Of a DNA stretch of 32,532 bases, positions 22,124-29,993 are shown in pieces. The notes under the pieces were generated by a model. It saw nothing but the letters and a program-made list of their open reading frames with translations. It ran no database searches and was not told the DNA's origin. A program made the translations under genes and the position numbers. The number at the start of each line of letters is the position of its first letter. Position 1 is the first letter of the stretch. The DNA comes from DATBDE01 sp036270095 (lineage in GTDB: Bacteria > Actinomycetota > Thermoleophilia > Solirubrobacterales > Solirubrobacteraceae): assembly GCA_036270095.1 (NCBI GenBank), contig DATBDE010000016.1:1-32532 (forward strand), in the 5' to 3' direction.

Positions 22124-23265
22124 TCGTCGTCGAACTCTTCCTCGTAGCCCTGGCCCGTGCGCGGCGGGCGGCGCTTGCCCGGGTCGGGCGGGCGCCGGTA
22201 CTGCGGGTCGGGCGGCCCGCCCGGCTGCGGATCGCCGGCGCGGCCCCGCTGCTTCGGCTTGGGCCGGTCGCGGTCGCGGCTCGGCTGCACCCGCTTGGGC
22301 TCGCCGCGCTGCTTGGCGAAGTGCGGCGGCCACGGCGCGTCGCCCAGGCCTTCGGACTCGTCGCGGTCGGCGAGCGCGTGCAGAGCGTCGAGCCGCCCCG
22401 CGTGCGCGTCGATGTCGGCGGCCGGATCGCCGACCGCGGCCAGGCGGTAGGGCACGGTGTCCAGGCGCAGCTCGCGCGCGTCGACGTCGGCCACCTCGTC
22501 CCAGGCCAGCGGGCAGGAGACGCGGGCGTCCGGCGTCGGGCGCACGGAGTAGGCCGAGGCCACCGTGCGGTCGCGCGCGTTCTGGTTGTAGTCCACGAAC
22601 ACGCCGTGGCGCTCCTCCTTCCACCACTTGCTCGTGGCCAGCGGCGTGCGCCGCTCGACCTCGCGCGCCAGCGCCAGCGCCGCCCGGCGCACCTCGGTGA
22701 ACGTCCACTCGGGCGCGATGCGGACGTTGACGTGTATGCCCTTGGACCCGCTCGTCTTCGGGTAGCCGCGCAGCTCGTGCTCGGCCAGCACGTCGCGCAC
22801 CACCAGCGCGACCTGGCGCACGTCGTCCCACGCCACACCGGGCGTGGGGTCGAGGTCGACGCGCAGCTCGTCGGGGTGGTCGATGTCCTGCCGCCGCGCC
22901 GGCCACGGGTTGAAGTCGATGACGCCGAGGTTGTTGGCCCACACGAGGTGGGCGGCGTCCATGGCGCAGAGCTCCTCGGCCGTGCGCCCGGACGGGAACG
23001 ACACCGTCGCGGTCTGCAGCCAGTCGGGGATCTTCTGCGGCACGCGCTTCTGCCAGATCGGCTCCTGCTCGATCCCGTTGACGAAGCGCTTCATCACCGT
23101 GGGCCGTTCGCGCACGTGCACGAGGACGGCATCGGCCGCGGCCAGGTAGTACTTCACGAGGTCGTGCTTCGTGAACCCAGCCTGCGGGAAGTAGACCTTC
23201 TTCGGATTGGAGAGGCGGACCTCGTGCCCTGCCGCCTCGATCGTCACATGGTCGGAACGTGCCAC
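22120..23265 (-). CDS. LigD-type NHEJ DNA polymerase/primase domain protein
   Basis: The 381-aa protein is the archaeo-eukaryotic primase-like polymerase domain that fills or extends ends in bacterial NHEJ. It begins HEVRLSNPKKVYFPQAGFTK, has LRVDLDPTPG with metal ligands D137 and D139, TSGSKGIHV (about 171-179) for nucleotide phosphates, and VDYNQNARDRT with the third acidic residue D225. This fits the D137/D139/D227 triad of the M. tuberculosis PolDom. The core ends near residue 310; the rest is a basic proline-rich tail with repeated PPDP units closing in an acidic EEEFDDD, not normal for PolDom. Start is GTG 23265, with GTG six codons on as alternative. Only 14 bp separate it from the divergent glycerate kinase. 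Confidence 0.92.
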   Translation of the reverse strand: MARSDHVTIEAAGHEVRLSNPKKVYFPQAGFTKHDLVKYYLAAADAVLVHVRERPTVMKRFVNGIEQEPIWQKRVPQKIPDWLQTATVSFPSGRTAEELCAMDAAHLVWANNLGVIDFNPWPARRQDIDHPDELRVDLDPTPGVAWDDVRQVALVVRDVLAEHELRGYPKTSGSKGIHVNVRIAPEWTFTEVRRAALALAREVERRTPLATSKWWKEERHGVFVDYNQNARDRTVASAYSVRPTPDARVSCPLAWDEVADVDARELRLDTVPYRLAAVGDPAADIDAHAGRLDALHALADRDESEGLGDAPWPPHFAKQRGEPKRVQPSRDRDRPKPKQRGRAGDPQPGGPPDPQYRRPPDPGKRRPPRTGQGYEEEFDDD

Positions 23266-23279
23266 CGTGGGGGCGCATT

Positions 23280-24269
23280 GTGACGGTCCTCGTCGCGCCC
23301 GACTCGTTCAAGGGCACGTTCCGCTCGCCCGAGGTGGCCGAGGCGATCGGCCGCGGGCTCGAGCGCGCCGGCTTCCCCGTCGACCTGGCGCCCGCCGCCG
23401 ACGGCGGCGACGGCACCCTCGACGTGCTGCTGCTGGCGCTCGGCGGTGAGACGCGCCCGTGCGAGGTCCAGGACCCGCTCGGGCGCCACACCGCCGCCCG
23501 CTTCGGCCTGCTCGCCGACGGCGAGGGCGCGGTGGTGGAGATGGCCAGCGCCAGCGGCCTGTCGCTCGTGGCCGAGGACGAGCGCGACCCCGAGAAGGCG
23601 ACGACCTACGGGACCGGCGAGCTCATCGTCGCAGCGGTGGAGGCGGGCGCGACGGTCGTGTTCGTCTCCGTCGGCGGCAGCGCGACCACCGATGGCGGCG
23701 CCGGGGCGCTGCAAGCGATCGCGGACGGCGGCGGCCTGTGCGGGGCCAAGCTCGTGGTCCTCTCCGACGTGCGCACGCCGTTCGAGCAGGCCGCCGCCGT
23801 CTACGGCCCGCAGAAGGGCGCCGACCCGGCCGCCGTCAAGCGCCTGACCAAGCGCCTGCACCGGCTCGCCGGCGGCTTTGCCCGCGACCCGCGCACGCGC
23901 CCGATGACCGGCGCGGCCGGCGGGCTGGCCGGCGGCCTGTGGGGGCAGCTCGGCGCCGAGCTCGTGCCCGGGGCGCCGTTCGTGCTCGACGCGCTCGCGT
24001 TCGACGAGCGCCTGCGCGCGGCCCGCGCGGTGGTCACCGGCGAGGGCCGCATCGACGAGCAGACCCTGCAGGGCAAGGCCGTCGGCGAGGTGGCCACGCG
24101 CTCGCGCCAGCGCGGCGTGCCCTGCTCGGCCATCGTCGGGTGCCGCGACCTCGATCGCTTCGGCCTCCGCCTGCTCGACCTCGACGGCGTGACCGAGGCG
24201 ACCACGCTGCAGGAGATCGAGGACGCGGCCCTGGCGCTCGGCGACCGGCTGCCGCCGCTGGCGCGGTGA
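23280..24269 (+). CDS. Glycerate kinase (GlxK/GarK family)
   Basis: The 329-aa kinase phosphorylates D-glycerate, usually to 2-phosphoglycerate. It opens with MTVLVAPDSFKGTF, the family start, then AADGGDGTLDVLL (about 40-52), VFVSVGGSATTDGGAGAL (about 128-145), VYGPQKGA (about 176-183) and TGEGRIDEQTLQGKA (about 256-270). Start is GTG 23280; an in-frame ATG-like codon at 23259 would add 7 residues and overlap the divergent polymerase gene. Its stop overlaps the following hydrolase GTG by 4 nt. It may recycle glycerate released from glucosylglycerate, whose synthesis genes lie 2 kb downstream, or serve photorespiration-like glyoxylate flux. Confidence 0.93.
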   Translation: MTVLVAPDSFKGTFRSPEVAEAIGRGLERAGFPVDLAPAADGGDGTLDVLLLALGGETRPCEVQDPLGRHTAARFGLLADGEGAVVEMASASGLSLVAEDERDPEKATTYGTGELIVAAVEAGATVVFVSVGGSATTDGGAGALQAIADGGGLCGAKLVVLSDVRTPFEQAAAVYGPQKGADPAAVKRLTKRLHRLAGGFARDPRTRPMTGAAGGLAGGLWGQLGAELVPGAPFVLDALAFDERLRAARAVVTGEGRIDEQTLQGKAVGEVATRSRQRGVPCSAIVGCRDLDRFGLRLLDLDGVTEATTLQEIEDAALALGDRLPPLAR

Positions 24270-25051
24270 GTGCGCCGTTCACGCCCGCCCACCGCGGCGG
24301 CAGCGGCCCGCCGCTCGTGCTGCTGCACGGGTTCATGGACACGTGGCGGACGTGGGAGCTCGTGCTCCCGGCGCTCGAGCGGCGCCACGACGTGCTCGCC
24401 CTCACGCTGCCCGGCCACGCGGGCGGCCCGCCGCTCGACGGCGACGTGGCCGACGCACTCGAGCGCGCGCTGGACCAGGCGGGCTTCGCCACCGCCCACG
24501 TCGCCGGCAACTCGGCCGGCGGGTTCCTGGCGCTCGAGCTGGCGGCGCGCGGCCGGGCGCGCTCCGTGGTCGCCTTCGCCCCCGCCGGGGGCTGGGCCCC
24601 CGACGACGGCTCCTGGCGCGAGCTACTCGCCTACCAGCGCGAGTTGCTGGCGCAGGCCAAGGTCAGCGCACCGCACGCCGATGCGGCGCTGGCCACGCCC
24701 GCGGGTCGCAGGCGCGCCACCCAGGACCTCGTCGTCCGCTCCGAGCGCCTCCCCACCGACCTGCTCCGCCACCTCCTGCTCGGCGTGGCCACCTGCCGCG
24801 GCGGCCCTGAGCTGATCGAGCGCGGGCTGCGCGACGGCTTCGCCCTCGACGCCGAGGGCATCGCCTGCCCGGTCCGCATCGTCTGGGGCACCGAGGACCG
24901 CCTCCTGCCGTGGCCCTCGGCCGCGGCCCGCTTCCGCACCGAGTGGCTGCCGCACGCCGACTGGGTGGAGCTCGACGGCGTCGGCCATGCGCCCCAGCTC
25001 GACGTGCCCGTCGAGGCGGCGGAGCTGATCCTCGGATGGACCGCCCGCTAG
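24266..25051 (+). CDS. Alpha/beta-fold hydrolase
   Basis: The 261-aa protein has the complete alpha/beta hydrolase layout: LVLLHGFMDTW for the oxyanion hole (about 17-27), nucleophile elbow AGNSAGG with S83, a cap region (about 105-200), VWGTEDRLLPW with D211 and DGVGHAPQ with H241. A serine hydrolase of small esters, lactones or C-C bonds is expected; substrate unknown. It starts at GTG 24266, overlapping the glycerate kinase stop as GTGA, and ends 16 bp inside the following gene, so the three are one transcription unit. No signal peptide. Confidence 0.9.
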   Translation: MSAPFTPAHRGGSGPPLVLLHGFMDTWRTWELVLPALERRHDVLALTLPGHAGGPPLDGDVADALERALDQAGFATAHVAGNSAGGFLALELAARGRARSVVAFAPAGGWAPDDGSWRELLAYQRELLAQAKVSAPHADAALATPAGRRRATQDLVVRSERLPTDLLRHLLLGVATCRGGPELIERGLRDGFALDAEGIACPVRIVWGTEDRLLPWPSAAARFRTEWLPHADWVELDGVGHAPQLDVPVEAAELILGWTAR

Positions 25052-25965
25052 CCCGCGCCCGCTCGGCCTCGCAGCTCCTCCACCGGAGCGAGCGGCTGCG
25101 CCCGGCCGCGCTCGTGCGCCGCCTGCTCGCCGTCCAGGCCCAGGACGGCCGCGCCGCCGCCCTGGCCCTGCGCGCGCGCAGCGAGGGCCTGACCCCGGCC
25201 GCCATCGAGGGCGACGAGGAGCTCGTGGTCGCGTGGCTGAACCGCGGCACGCTGCACCTCGTCCACCGCGACGACCACCCGTGGCTGCTCGCGCTCACGG
25301 CTCCGACCCGCTCCGCGAACAACCGCCGGCGCCTGGGGCAGGAGGGCGTCTCGCCGCAGGACGCCGACCGCGCCGTGGCGATCGTGCGCGACGCCGTCGC
25401 CGAGGCGGGCCCGCTCACCCGCCCCGAGCTGGCCGCGTGCATGGCCGCCCAAGGCATCCGCACCGAGGGCCAGGCCACGCCGCACCTGCTCATGCTCGCC
25501 GCCCTGCGCGGCGTCGTGGTCATGGACGCGCGCCGGCGCTACGCGCTCGCCGACCCGGCCCCGGAGGTCGACCGCGACCGCGCGCTGGCCGAGCTCGCGC
25601 GCCGCTACCTCGCCGCCCACGCCCCGGCCTCCGACCGCGACCTGGCCGGGTGGGCGGGCCTGCCGCTGCGCGACGCCCGCGCGGGCCTGCGGGCGCTCGA
25701 CGCTGCGCCGCCCGAGCCGGCGGGCGAGCCCGTCCCGCCCCGCCTCCTGCCCGCCTTCGACCCCTACCTGCTCGGGTGGAAGGACCGCGGCTTCGCCGTG
25801 CCCAAGCGCCTGGCCCGGCGCGTGCACCCGGGCGGCGGCATGATCCGCGCGACCGCGGCCGTGGACGGCGTCGTCGTCGGCGACTGGGACGTCGACGACG
25901 ACCGCTTCGCGGCCGAGCGCGCCGACGTCGAGCGCTTCCTCAGCGGCGCTCGGCCAGCGTCGTGA
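25036..25965 (+). CDS. Winged-helix DNA-binding protein of the AlkZ-like DNA glycosylase family
   Basis: The 309-aa protein belongs to the HTH_42 (DUF1006) winged-helix family. It begins with an ASQLLHRSERLRPAALVRRL helix region and the catalytic-type motif VQAQDGRAAALAL, Q34-A-Q36 matching the QxQ of AlkZ; HLVHRDDHPWLLAL (about 76-89) and FDPYLLGWKDRG (about 245-256) are also family-typical. AlkZ and YcaQ excise bulky or crosslinked alkylated bases and unhook interstrand crosslinks. ATG 25036 gives the usual N-terminus and overlaps the hydrolase gene by 16 bp. Its 3' end overlaps the convergent phosphatase gene by 26 bp. Glycosylase activity of this particular member is inferred. Confidence 0.8.
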   Translation: MDRPLARARSASQLLHRSERLRPAALVRRLLAVQAQDGRAAALALRARSEGLTPAAIEGDEELVVAWLNRGTLHLVHRDDHPWLLALTAPTRSANNRRRLGQEGVSPQDADRAVAIVRDAVAEAGPLTRPELAACMAAQGIRTEGQATPHLLMLAALRGVVVMDARRRYALADPAPEVDRDRALAELARRYLAAHAPASDRDLAGWAGLPLRDARAGLRALDAAPPEPAGEPVPPRLLPAFDPYLLGWKDRGFAVPKRLARRVHPGGGMIRATAAVDGVVVGDWDVDDDRFAAERADVERFLSGARPAS

Positions 25966-26752
25966 CCACGGCCTCGTACACGCCCGCGCCGTGAGAGGCC
26001 TCCGCCACGCGGACGTTGTCGTGCCGGGCGATGTCCGCGGCCAGCGACGGGTCGCGCTCGACCGCGTTGCGCACGAGCCAGAACGTCCCCACCGCCAGCG
26101 CCGCGCCCATGTCCTCGCGCGAGTCGCCGGCCGCGATGACCTCCTCGCGGGCGTACCCGCGCGCCCGCATGTGCGTAGCCACGGCCCGGGCCTTGGACGC
26201 CTGCGCGGGGACGAGGTGGTACGCCCGCGGGCGCTCGATGCCGGGGAGCGTCGCCTGGTGGTGGATGGTGCCGTTGTCGACCAGGCGCAGGCCCTCGATG
26301 CCCTCGGCCGCGAGCAGCGCCTCGGCCTCGGCCGGGTCGACCATGCCCCGGAACAGGTGCGAGACCTCGCGGTCGACGTGCCACGGCGCGTGGTACTCGA
26401 GCCGCCCGGGGTAGCGGTCGAGCAGCAGGGCCGGCGCCCCGGAGTCGGTGATCTGCTCGAAGATCGTGCGCTCGTTGGGGACGAGCTCGCCGGTCAGCCA
26501 GTGCAGCTCTCCGTCCAGCACGAGCCCGGCGCCCGCCTCGAAGATGTAGGAGCGCGTGCCGATGATGCGCGAGTCCTCGAACACCTGCGCTTGCCGGCGC
26601 CCTGAGTAGATCACGACCTCGAGCTCGGCCCGGGCGCACGCCTCGAGCGCCCGCGCCCCGATCAGCGTGAACGCGCCCTCGCCGTCGTGGAACAACGAAG
26701 CGCCCCGCCCCAGGAGCGTCCCGTCGAGGTCCACGTAGAGGGCGCGAAGCAA
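25940..26752 (-). CDS. HAD-IIB phosphatase, probable glucosyl-3-phosphoglycerate phosphatase
   Basis: The 270-aa protein is a HAD subclass IIB phosphatase: YVDLDGTLLG with nucleophile and acid D8 and D10, YSGRRQAQ (motif 2, about 49-56), the IIB cap (about 85-190), a Lys in QASKARAV and AAGDSREDMGAAL (motif 4). Mannosyl-3-phosphoglycerate phosphatases are HAD-IIB enzymes. Because gpgS lies 7 bp upstream on the same strand, the probable reaction is removal of phosphate from glucosyl-3-phosphoglycerate to give glucosylglycerate. The mycobacterial GpgP is of the histidine-phosphatase family, so this would be the alternative type. Start is TTG 26752, with no other start codon near; Shine-Dalgarno not visible. 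Confidence 0.83.
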   Translation of the reverse strand: MLRALYVDLDGTLLGRGASLFHDGEGAFTLIGARALEACARAELEVVIYSGRRQAQVFEDSRIIGTRSYIFEAGAGLVLDGELHWLTGELVPNERTIFEQITDSGAPALLLDRYPGRLEYHAPWHVDREVSHLFRGMVDPAEAEALLAAEGIEGLRLVDNGTIHHQATLPGIERPRAYHLVPAQASKARAVATHMRARGYAREEVIAAGDSREDMGAALAVGTFWLVRNAVERDPSLAADIARHDNVRVAEASHGAGVYEAVVTTLAERR

Positions 26753-26759
26753 ATGCGGC

Positions 26760-27692
26760 CTAGCGGTGCTGCGCCGAGGACCGGACCTGGGTCATCGGCG
26801 GGCGCTCGACGAGGGTCACGTCGCGGTGGACCATCGCGCCCTGCTCGAACTGGAAGAACGGGCCGCGGTCGATCGGCACCTGCCGGTCCTCACGCTCCAG
26901 CCGGGTCGCCGCAGCCGCCAGGACCGCGTACGCCATGGGGCCGAGCTTGCCCAGCGGCTGGTGCCGGTTCTGGCGCACGTCGAGGTCGACCTGGCACATC
27001 GCGTCGAGGCCGACGTCGTTGTAGACGTCGATGAGCAGCGCGGTCTCGATCGAGTAGCCGCAGGCCCACGGGATCCGCTCGAACAGGTCGCGACGACCGG
27101 CCATCTCGCCCGCCAGCGGCTGCTGGAACCCGGCCAGGTCCGGCCAGTACATGCACAGCAGCGGGCGGGCCATGAGCTCCGTCACGCGCCCTCCGCCCTC
27201 GGCGATGGCCACGCCCTCGGACTTGAACGGCCGGCGATAGAAGGCCTTGACGAAGGCCACGTCGGGCTCGCAGAACATCGTCCCCAGCAGGCCGGAGACG
27301 AAGTGCTCGCCGAACTCCTCGGTGTCGGCGTCCACGAACGCCACGACCCCGGTGTCGATCACCGAGAGCGCCCGCCACATCGCGTCGCCCTTGCCCAGCG
27401 GCGGCCCGAACTCGGGCACGAGCGTGGCCTCCTGGTGGACCTCGGCGCCGGCGCGCGCGGCCACCTCGGCGGTGCCGTCGGCCGAGCCCGCGTCGACGAC
27501 CATCACGGCGTCGATGACCTTGCGCTCGCGCAGGTCGAGCAGAGACTCGACGATGGCCCCGATCGTTCCCGCCGTCTCCCGTGCCGGCACGCATACCGTG
27601 ACCGTGTCCGTCTTCGCCTCCGCTGTCCGCTCGGGCGAGTAGTCGCGGTGGTGGTAGGTGCGCTGCCGGTACCACTGCTCTGCCCGGGTCAT
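26760..27692 (-). CDS. gpgS: Glucosyl-3-phosphoglycerate synthase (GT81)
   Basis: The 310-aa GT-A glycosyltransferase should transfer glucose from UDP- or GDP-glucose to 3-phosphoglycerate, the first step to glucosylglycerate and, in some actinobacteria, methylglucose polysaccharides. TVTVCVPARETAGTIG (about 30-45) binds nucleotide, GPPLGKGDAMWRAL (about 96-109) and FVDADTEEF (119-127; D121-A-D123 is the metal DxD) follow, then GYSIETALLIDVYNDVG (about 217-233) and NRHQPLGKLG (about 246-255). All match GpgS. ATG 27692 is 8 nt after CATAGT on its strand. It is transcribed away from the helicase gene with overlapping -10 elements and leads into the HAD phosphatase gene. Confidence 0.92.
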   Translation of the reverse strand: MTRAEQWYRQRTYHHRDYSPERTAEAKTDTVTVCVPARETAGTIGAIVESLLDLRERKVIDAVMVVDAGSADGTAEVAARAGAEVHQEATLVPEFGPPLGKGDAMWRALSVIDTGVVAFVDADTEEFGEHFVSGLLGTMFCEPDVAFVKAFYRRPFKSEGVAIAEGGGRVTELMARPLLCMYWPDLAGFQQPLAGEMAGRRDLFERIPWACGYSIETALLIDVYNDVGLDAMCQVDLDVRQNRHQPLGKLGPMAYAVLAAAATRLEREDRQVPIDRGPFFQFEQGAMVHRDVTLVERPPMTQVRSSAQHR

Positions 27693-27699
27693 GCGCGCC

Positions 27700-27706
27700 T
27701 ACTATG
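27700..27706. promoter_or_regulatory. Bidirectional promoter: overlapping -10 elements of gpgS and the helicase
   Basis: On the + strand TACTAT (27700-27705) is 8 nt before the helicase GTG at 27714. On the - strand CATAGT (27706-27701) is 8 nt before the gpgS ATG at 27692. The two hexamers share five base pairs and the whole divergent intergenic space is 21 bp, so both genes must use this element or much longer antisense leaders. Confidence 0.6.
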
Positions 27707-27713
27707 GCAAGAA

Positions 27714-29993
27714 GTGGCGGTGGGTCCTGTAACCGAGCGGTGGGACGAGCTGCTCGAGGCGGGACGGACCGACGAGCGGCTCGTGCACGAGACCCGGCGC
27801 CGCTCCCAGGGCGCCGCCACCGCGCCGCTTCCGGACGACCTGCATCCCGCCGTGCGCGATGCGCTGGAGGGCGCCGCCGGCATCCGCTCGCTGTACGTGC
27901 ACCAGGCCGAGGCGTGGGAGCGCTCGGCCGACGGCCCGGTCGTCGTCACCACCGGCACCGCCTCGGGGAAGTCGCTGTGCTTCAACCTGCCCACGCTCGA
28001 CGTGCTGCACCGCGACCGCCACGCCCGGGCGCTGTACCTGTACCCGACCAAGGCGCTGGCCCAGGACCAGGCGCGGGCGCTGCACGCGCTCGGGCTCCCC
28101 GGCATCCGCCCGGCGATCTACGACGGCGACACGCCGCGGGGCGAGCGGGCGGCGATCCGCAAGCGCGCCAATGTCATCCTCACCAACCCCGACATGCTCC
28201 ACGTCGGGATTTTGCCCAACCACCCGGCGTGGGGCGACGTGCTCGCCAACCTGGCCGTGGTCGTGGTCGACGAGGCCCACGTCTACCGGGGCGTGTTCGG
28301 CTCTCACGTCGCCAACGTGCTGCGGCGCCTGCGCCGCCTGGCCTCGGTCTACGGCACGGCGCCGCGCTTCCTGCTTGCCTCGGCCACGGTGGCCAACCCG
28401 GTGCAGCTGGCCGAGGCGCTGAGCGGGCTCGACGACTTCGCCCTCGTGGACCGCGACGGCTCGCCCCAGGCCGAGCGCCGCATCGCGATGTGGAACCCGC
28501 CGCTGCTCGACGAGGCGCTGGGCGTGCGGGGCTCGCCGCTGCGCGAGGCCTCCGAGCTGCTCGTCGCGCTCGTGCGCAAGGGCGCGCGTACGATCTGCTT
28601 CATGAAGTCGCGCCGGGCGGTCGAGCTCATCGCCCGCGACGCCGCCGCCGCCCTGCGCGAGGCGGGCGAGCCCGAGCTGGCCGAGCGCGTGGCGCCCTAC
28701 CGCGCCGGCTACACGCCCGCCCAGCGGCGCGAGCTCGAGCGCCGATTGGTCGACGGCGATCTGCTCGGCGTCGTGGCGACGGACGCGCTCGAGCTCGGCA
28801 TCGACATCGGCGCGCTTGACGCCGCCATCTCCGTCACTTTCCCCGGCACGGTCGCGTCGCTGCGCCAGCAATGGGGGCGGGCGGGGCGGCGCGGCAGCGG
28901 CCTGGCGGTCTACGTGGCCGGCGAGGACGCGCTCGACCAGTTCTTCTGCCGCCACCCGGACGAGTTCCTCGACCGGCCCGTGGAGGCGGCGATCCTCGAC
29001 CACGAGTCCCAGGACATCCACCTCCAGCACCTGCTCTGCGCTGCCCATGAGGGACCGCTGGACGAGGCCGACGCCGAGTTCCTGGGCCCGCGCTGGCGCG
29101 GCTACGCCGAGCTGCTGGAGTCGCGCCGCGAGCTCGTCCAGCGCCGCGGCGCGTTCGCGCTGCGCCATCCCGAGGACTACCCGGCTTCGCGCGTGTCGCT
29201 GCGCTCGGCCTCGGGCGACGCGTTCGCGATCGTCGAGGCCGAGTCGGGCGAGGTCATGGGCACGGTCGAGGCCGCGCGCGCCTTCTCGACCGCCCACGAG
29301 GGCGCGATCTACCTGCACCTCGGCCGCTCCTACGCCGTCGAGGGCCTCGACCTGGAAGGCCGCGCGGCGTTCGTGGCCCCGTTCTCGGGCAACTACTACA
29401 CGCAGCCCAAGCGCGAGAGCGCCACCGATATCGAGCGCCTGCTGGGCCGCCGCGAGGCGCTCAGCGTGACGCTGTCCTTCGGCACCGTGGCCGTGACGGA
29501 GCAGGTCATCGGCTACCAGCGCAAGCGTCTGGTCGACCACGAGGTGCTCGACTTCAACCCGCTCGACCTCCCGGAGACCACGTTCACCACCCAGGCGCTG
29601 TGGTACGAGCTGCCCGACGAGCTCATCGCCGGCCTGCCGCTCGACGCGCTGCTCGGCTCGCTACATGCCGCGGAGCACAGCCAGATCGCCGTGCTGCCGC
29701 TGCTGGCCATGTGCGACCGCTGGGACATCGGCGGCCTGTCGACGAACTTCCACCCCCAGACCGGGCGCGCCACGATCTTCATCTACGACGGACACCCGGG
29801 CGGGGTCGGCATCTCGCGCCGCGGCTTCGAGGAGTTCGAGCGCCTTGTGACCGACGCGCACCGCCTGATCGCCGAGTGCCGGTGCCGCAGCGGCTGCCCC
29901 TCGTGCGTGCAGTCGCCCAAGTGCGGCAACCTCAACGAGCCGCTGTCCAAGGCGGGCGCGCTCGAGCTGATGGCAACGATGCTCGGCCGCTAG
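27714..29993 (+). CDS. DEAD/DEAH-box helicase with C-terminal DUF1998, MrfA (YprA)-like
   Basis: The 759-aa superfamily 2 helicase has motif I TTGTASGKS (Lys K86), motif Ib-like YPTKALAQDQARAL, motif II VVDEAH (D186-H189), motif III LASATVANP, motif IV CFMKSRRAVELIARD, motif V TDALELGIDIGALD and motif VI QQWGRAGRRG. The C-terminal DUF1998 region ends in a cysteine cluster, C722, C724, C728, C731, C737, a zinc site typical of the family. B. subtilis MrfA/YprA is such a protein and acts in mitomycin C damage repair. Starts at GTG 27714 (or GTG 27720); the long open frame upstream is antisense to gpgS. It shares CTAG at its stop with the convergent lipoprotein gene. Confidence 0.9.
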   Translation: MAVGPVTERWDELLEAGRTDERLVHETRRRSQGAATAPLPDDLHPAVRDALEGAAGIRSLYVHQAEAWERSADGPVVVTTGTASGKSLCFNLPTLDVLHRDRHARALYLYPTKALAQDQARALHALGLPGIRPAIYDGDTPRGERAAIRKRANVILTNPDMLHVGILPNHPAWGDVLANLAVVVVDEAHVYRGVFGSHVANVLRRLRRLASVYGTAPRFLLASATVANPVQLAEALSGLDDFALVDRDGSPQAERRIAMWNPPLLDEALGVRGSPLREASELLVALVRKGARTICFMKSRRAVELIARDAAAALREAGEPELAERVAPYRAGYTPAQRRELERRLVDGDLLGVVATDALELGIDIGALDAAISVTFPGTVASLRQQWGRAGRRGSGLAVYVAGEDALDQFFCRHPDEFLDRPVEAAILDHESQDIHLQHLLCAAHEGPLDEADAEFLGPRWRGYAELLESRRELVQRRGAFALRHPEDYPASRVSLRSASGDAFAIVEAESGEVMGTVEAARAFSTAHEGAIYLHLGRSYAVEGLDLEGRAAFVAPFSGNYYTQPKRESATDIERLLGRREALSVTLSFGTVAVTEQVIGYQRKRLVDHEVLDFNPLDLPETTFTTQALWYELPDELIAGLPLDALLGSLHAAEHSQIAVLPLLAMCDRWDIGGLSTNFHPQTGRATIFIYDGHPGGVGISRRGFEEFERLVTDAHRLIAECRCRSGCPSCVQSPKCGNLNEPLSKAGALELMATMLGR

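Noticed and set aside
26766..27713. Upstream extension of the helicase frame over gpgS
   Set aside because: The extension is antisense to a clear glycosyltransferase, and the helicase has GTG starts with a -10 element just ahead at 27714/27720.
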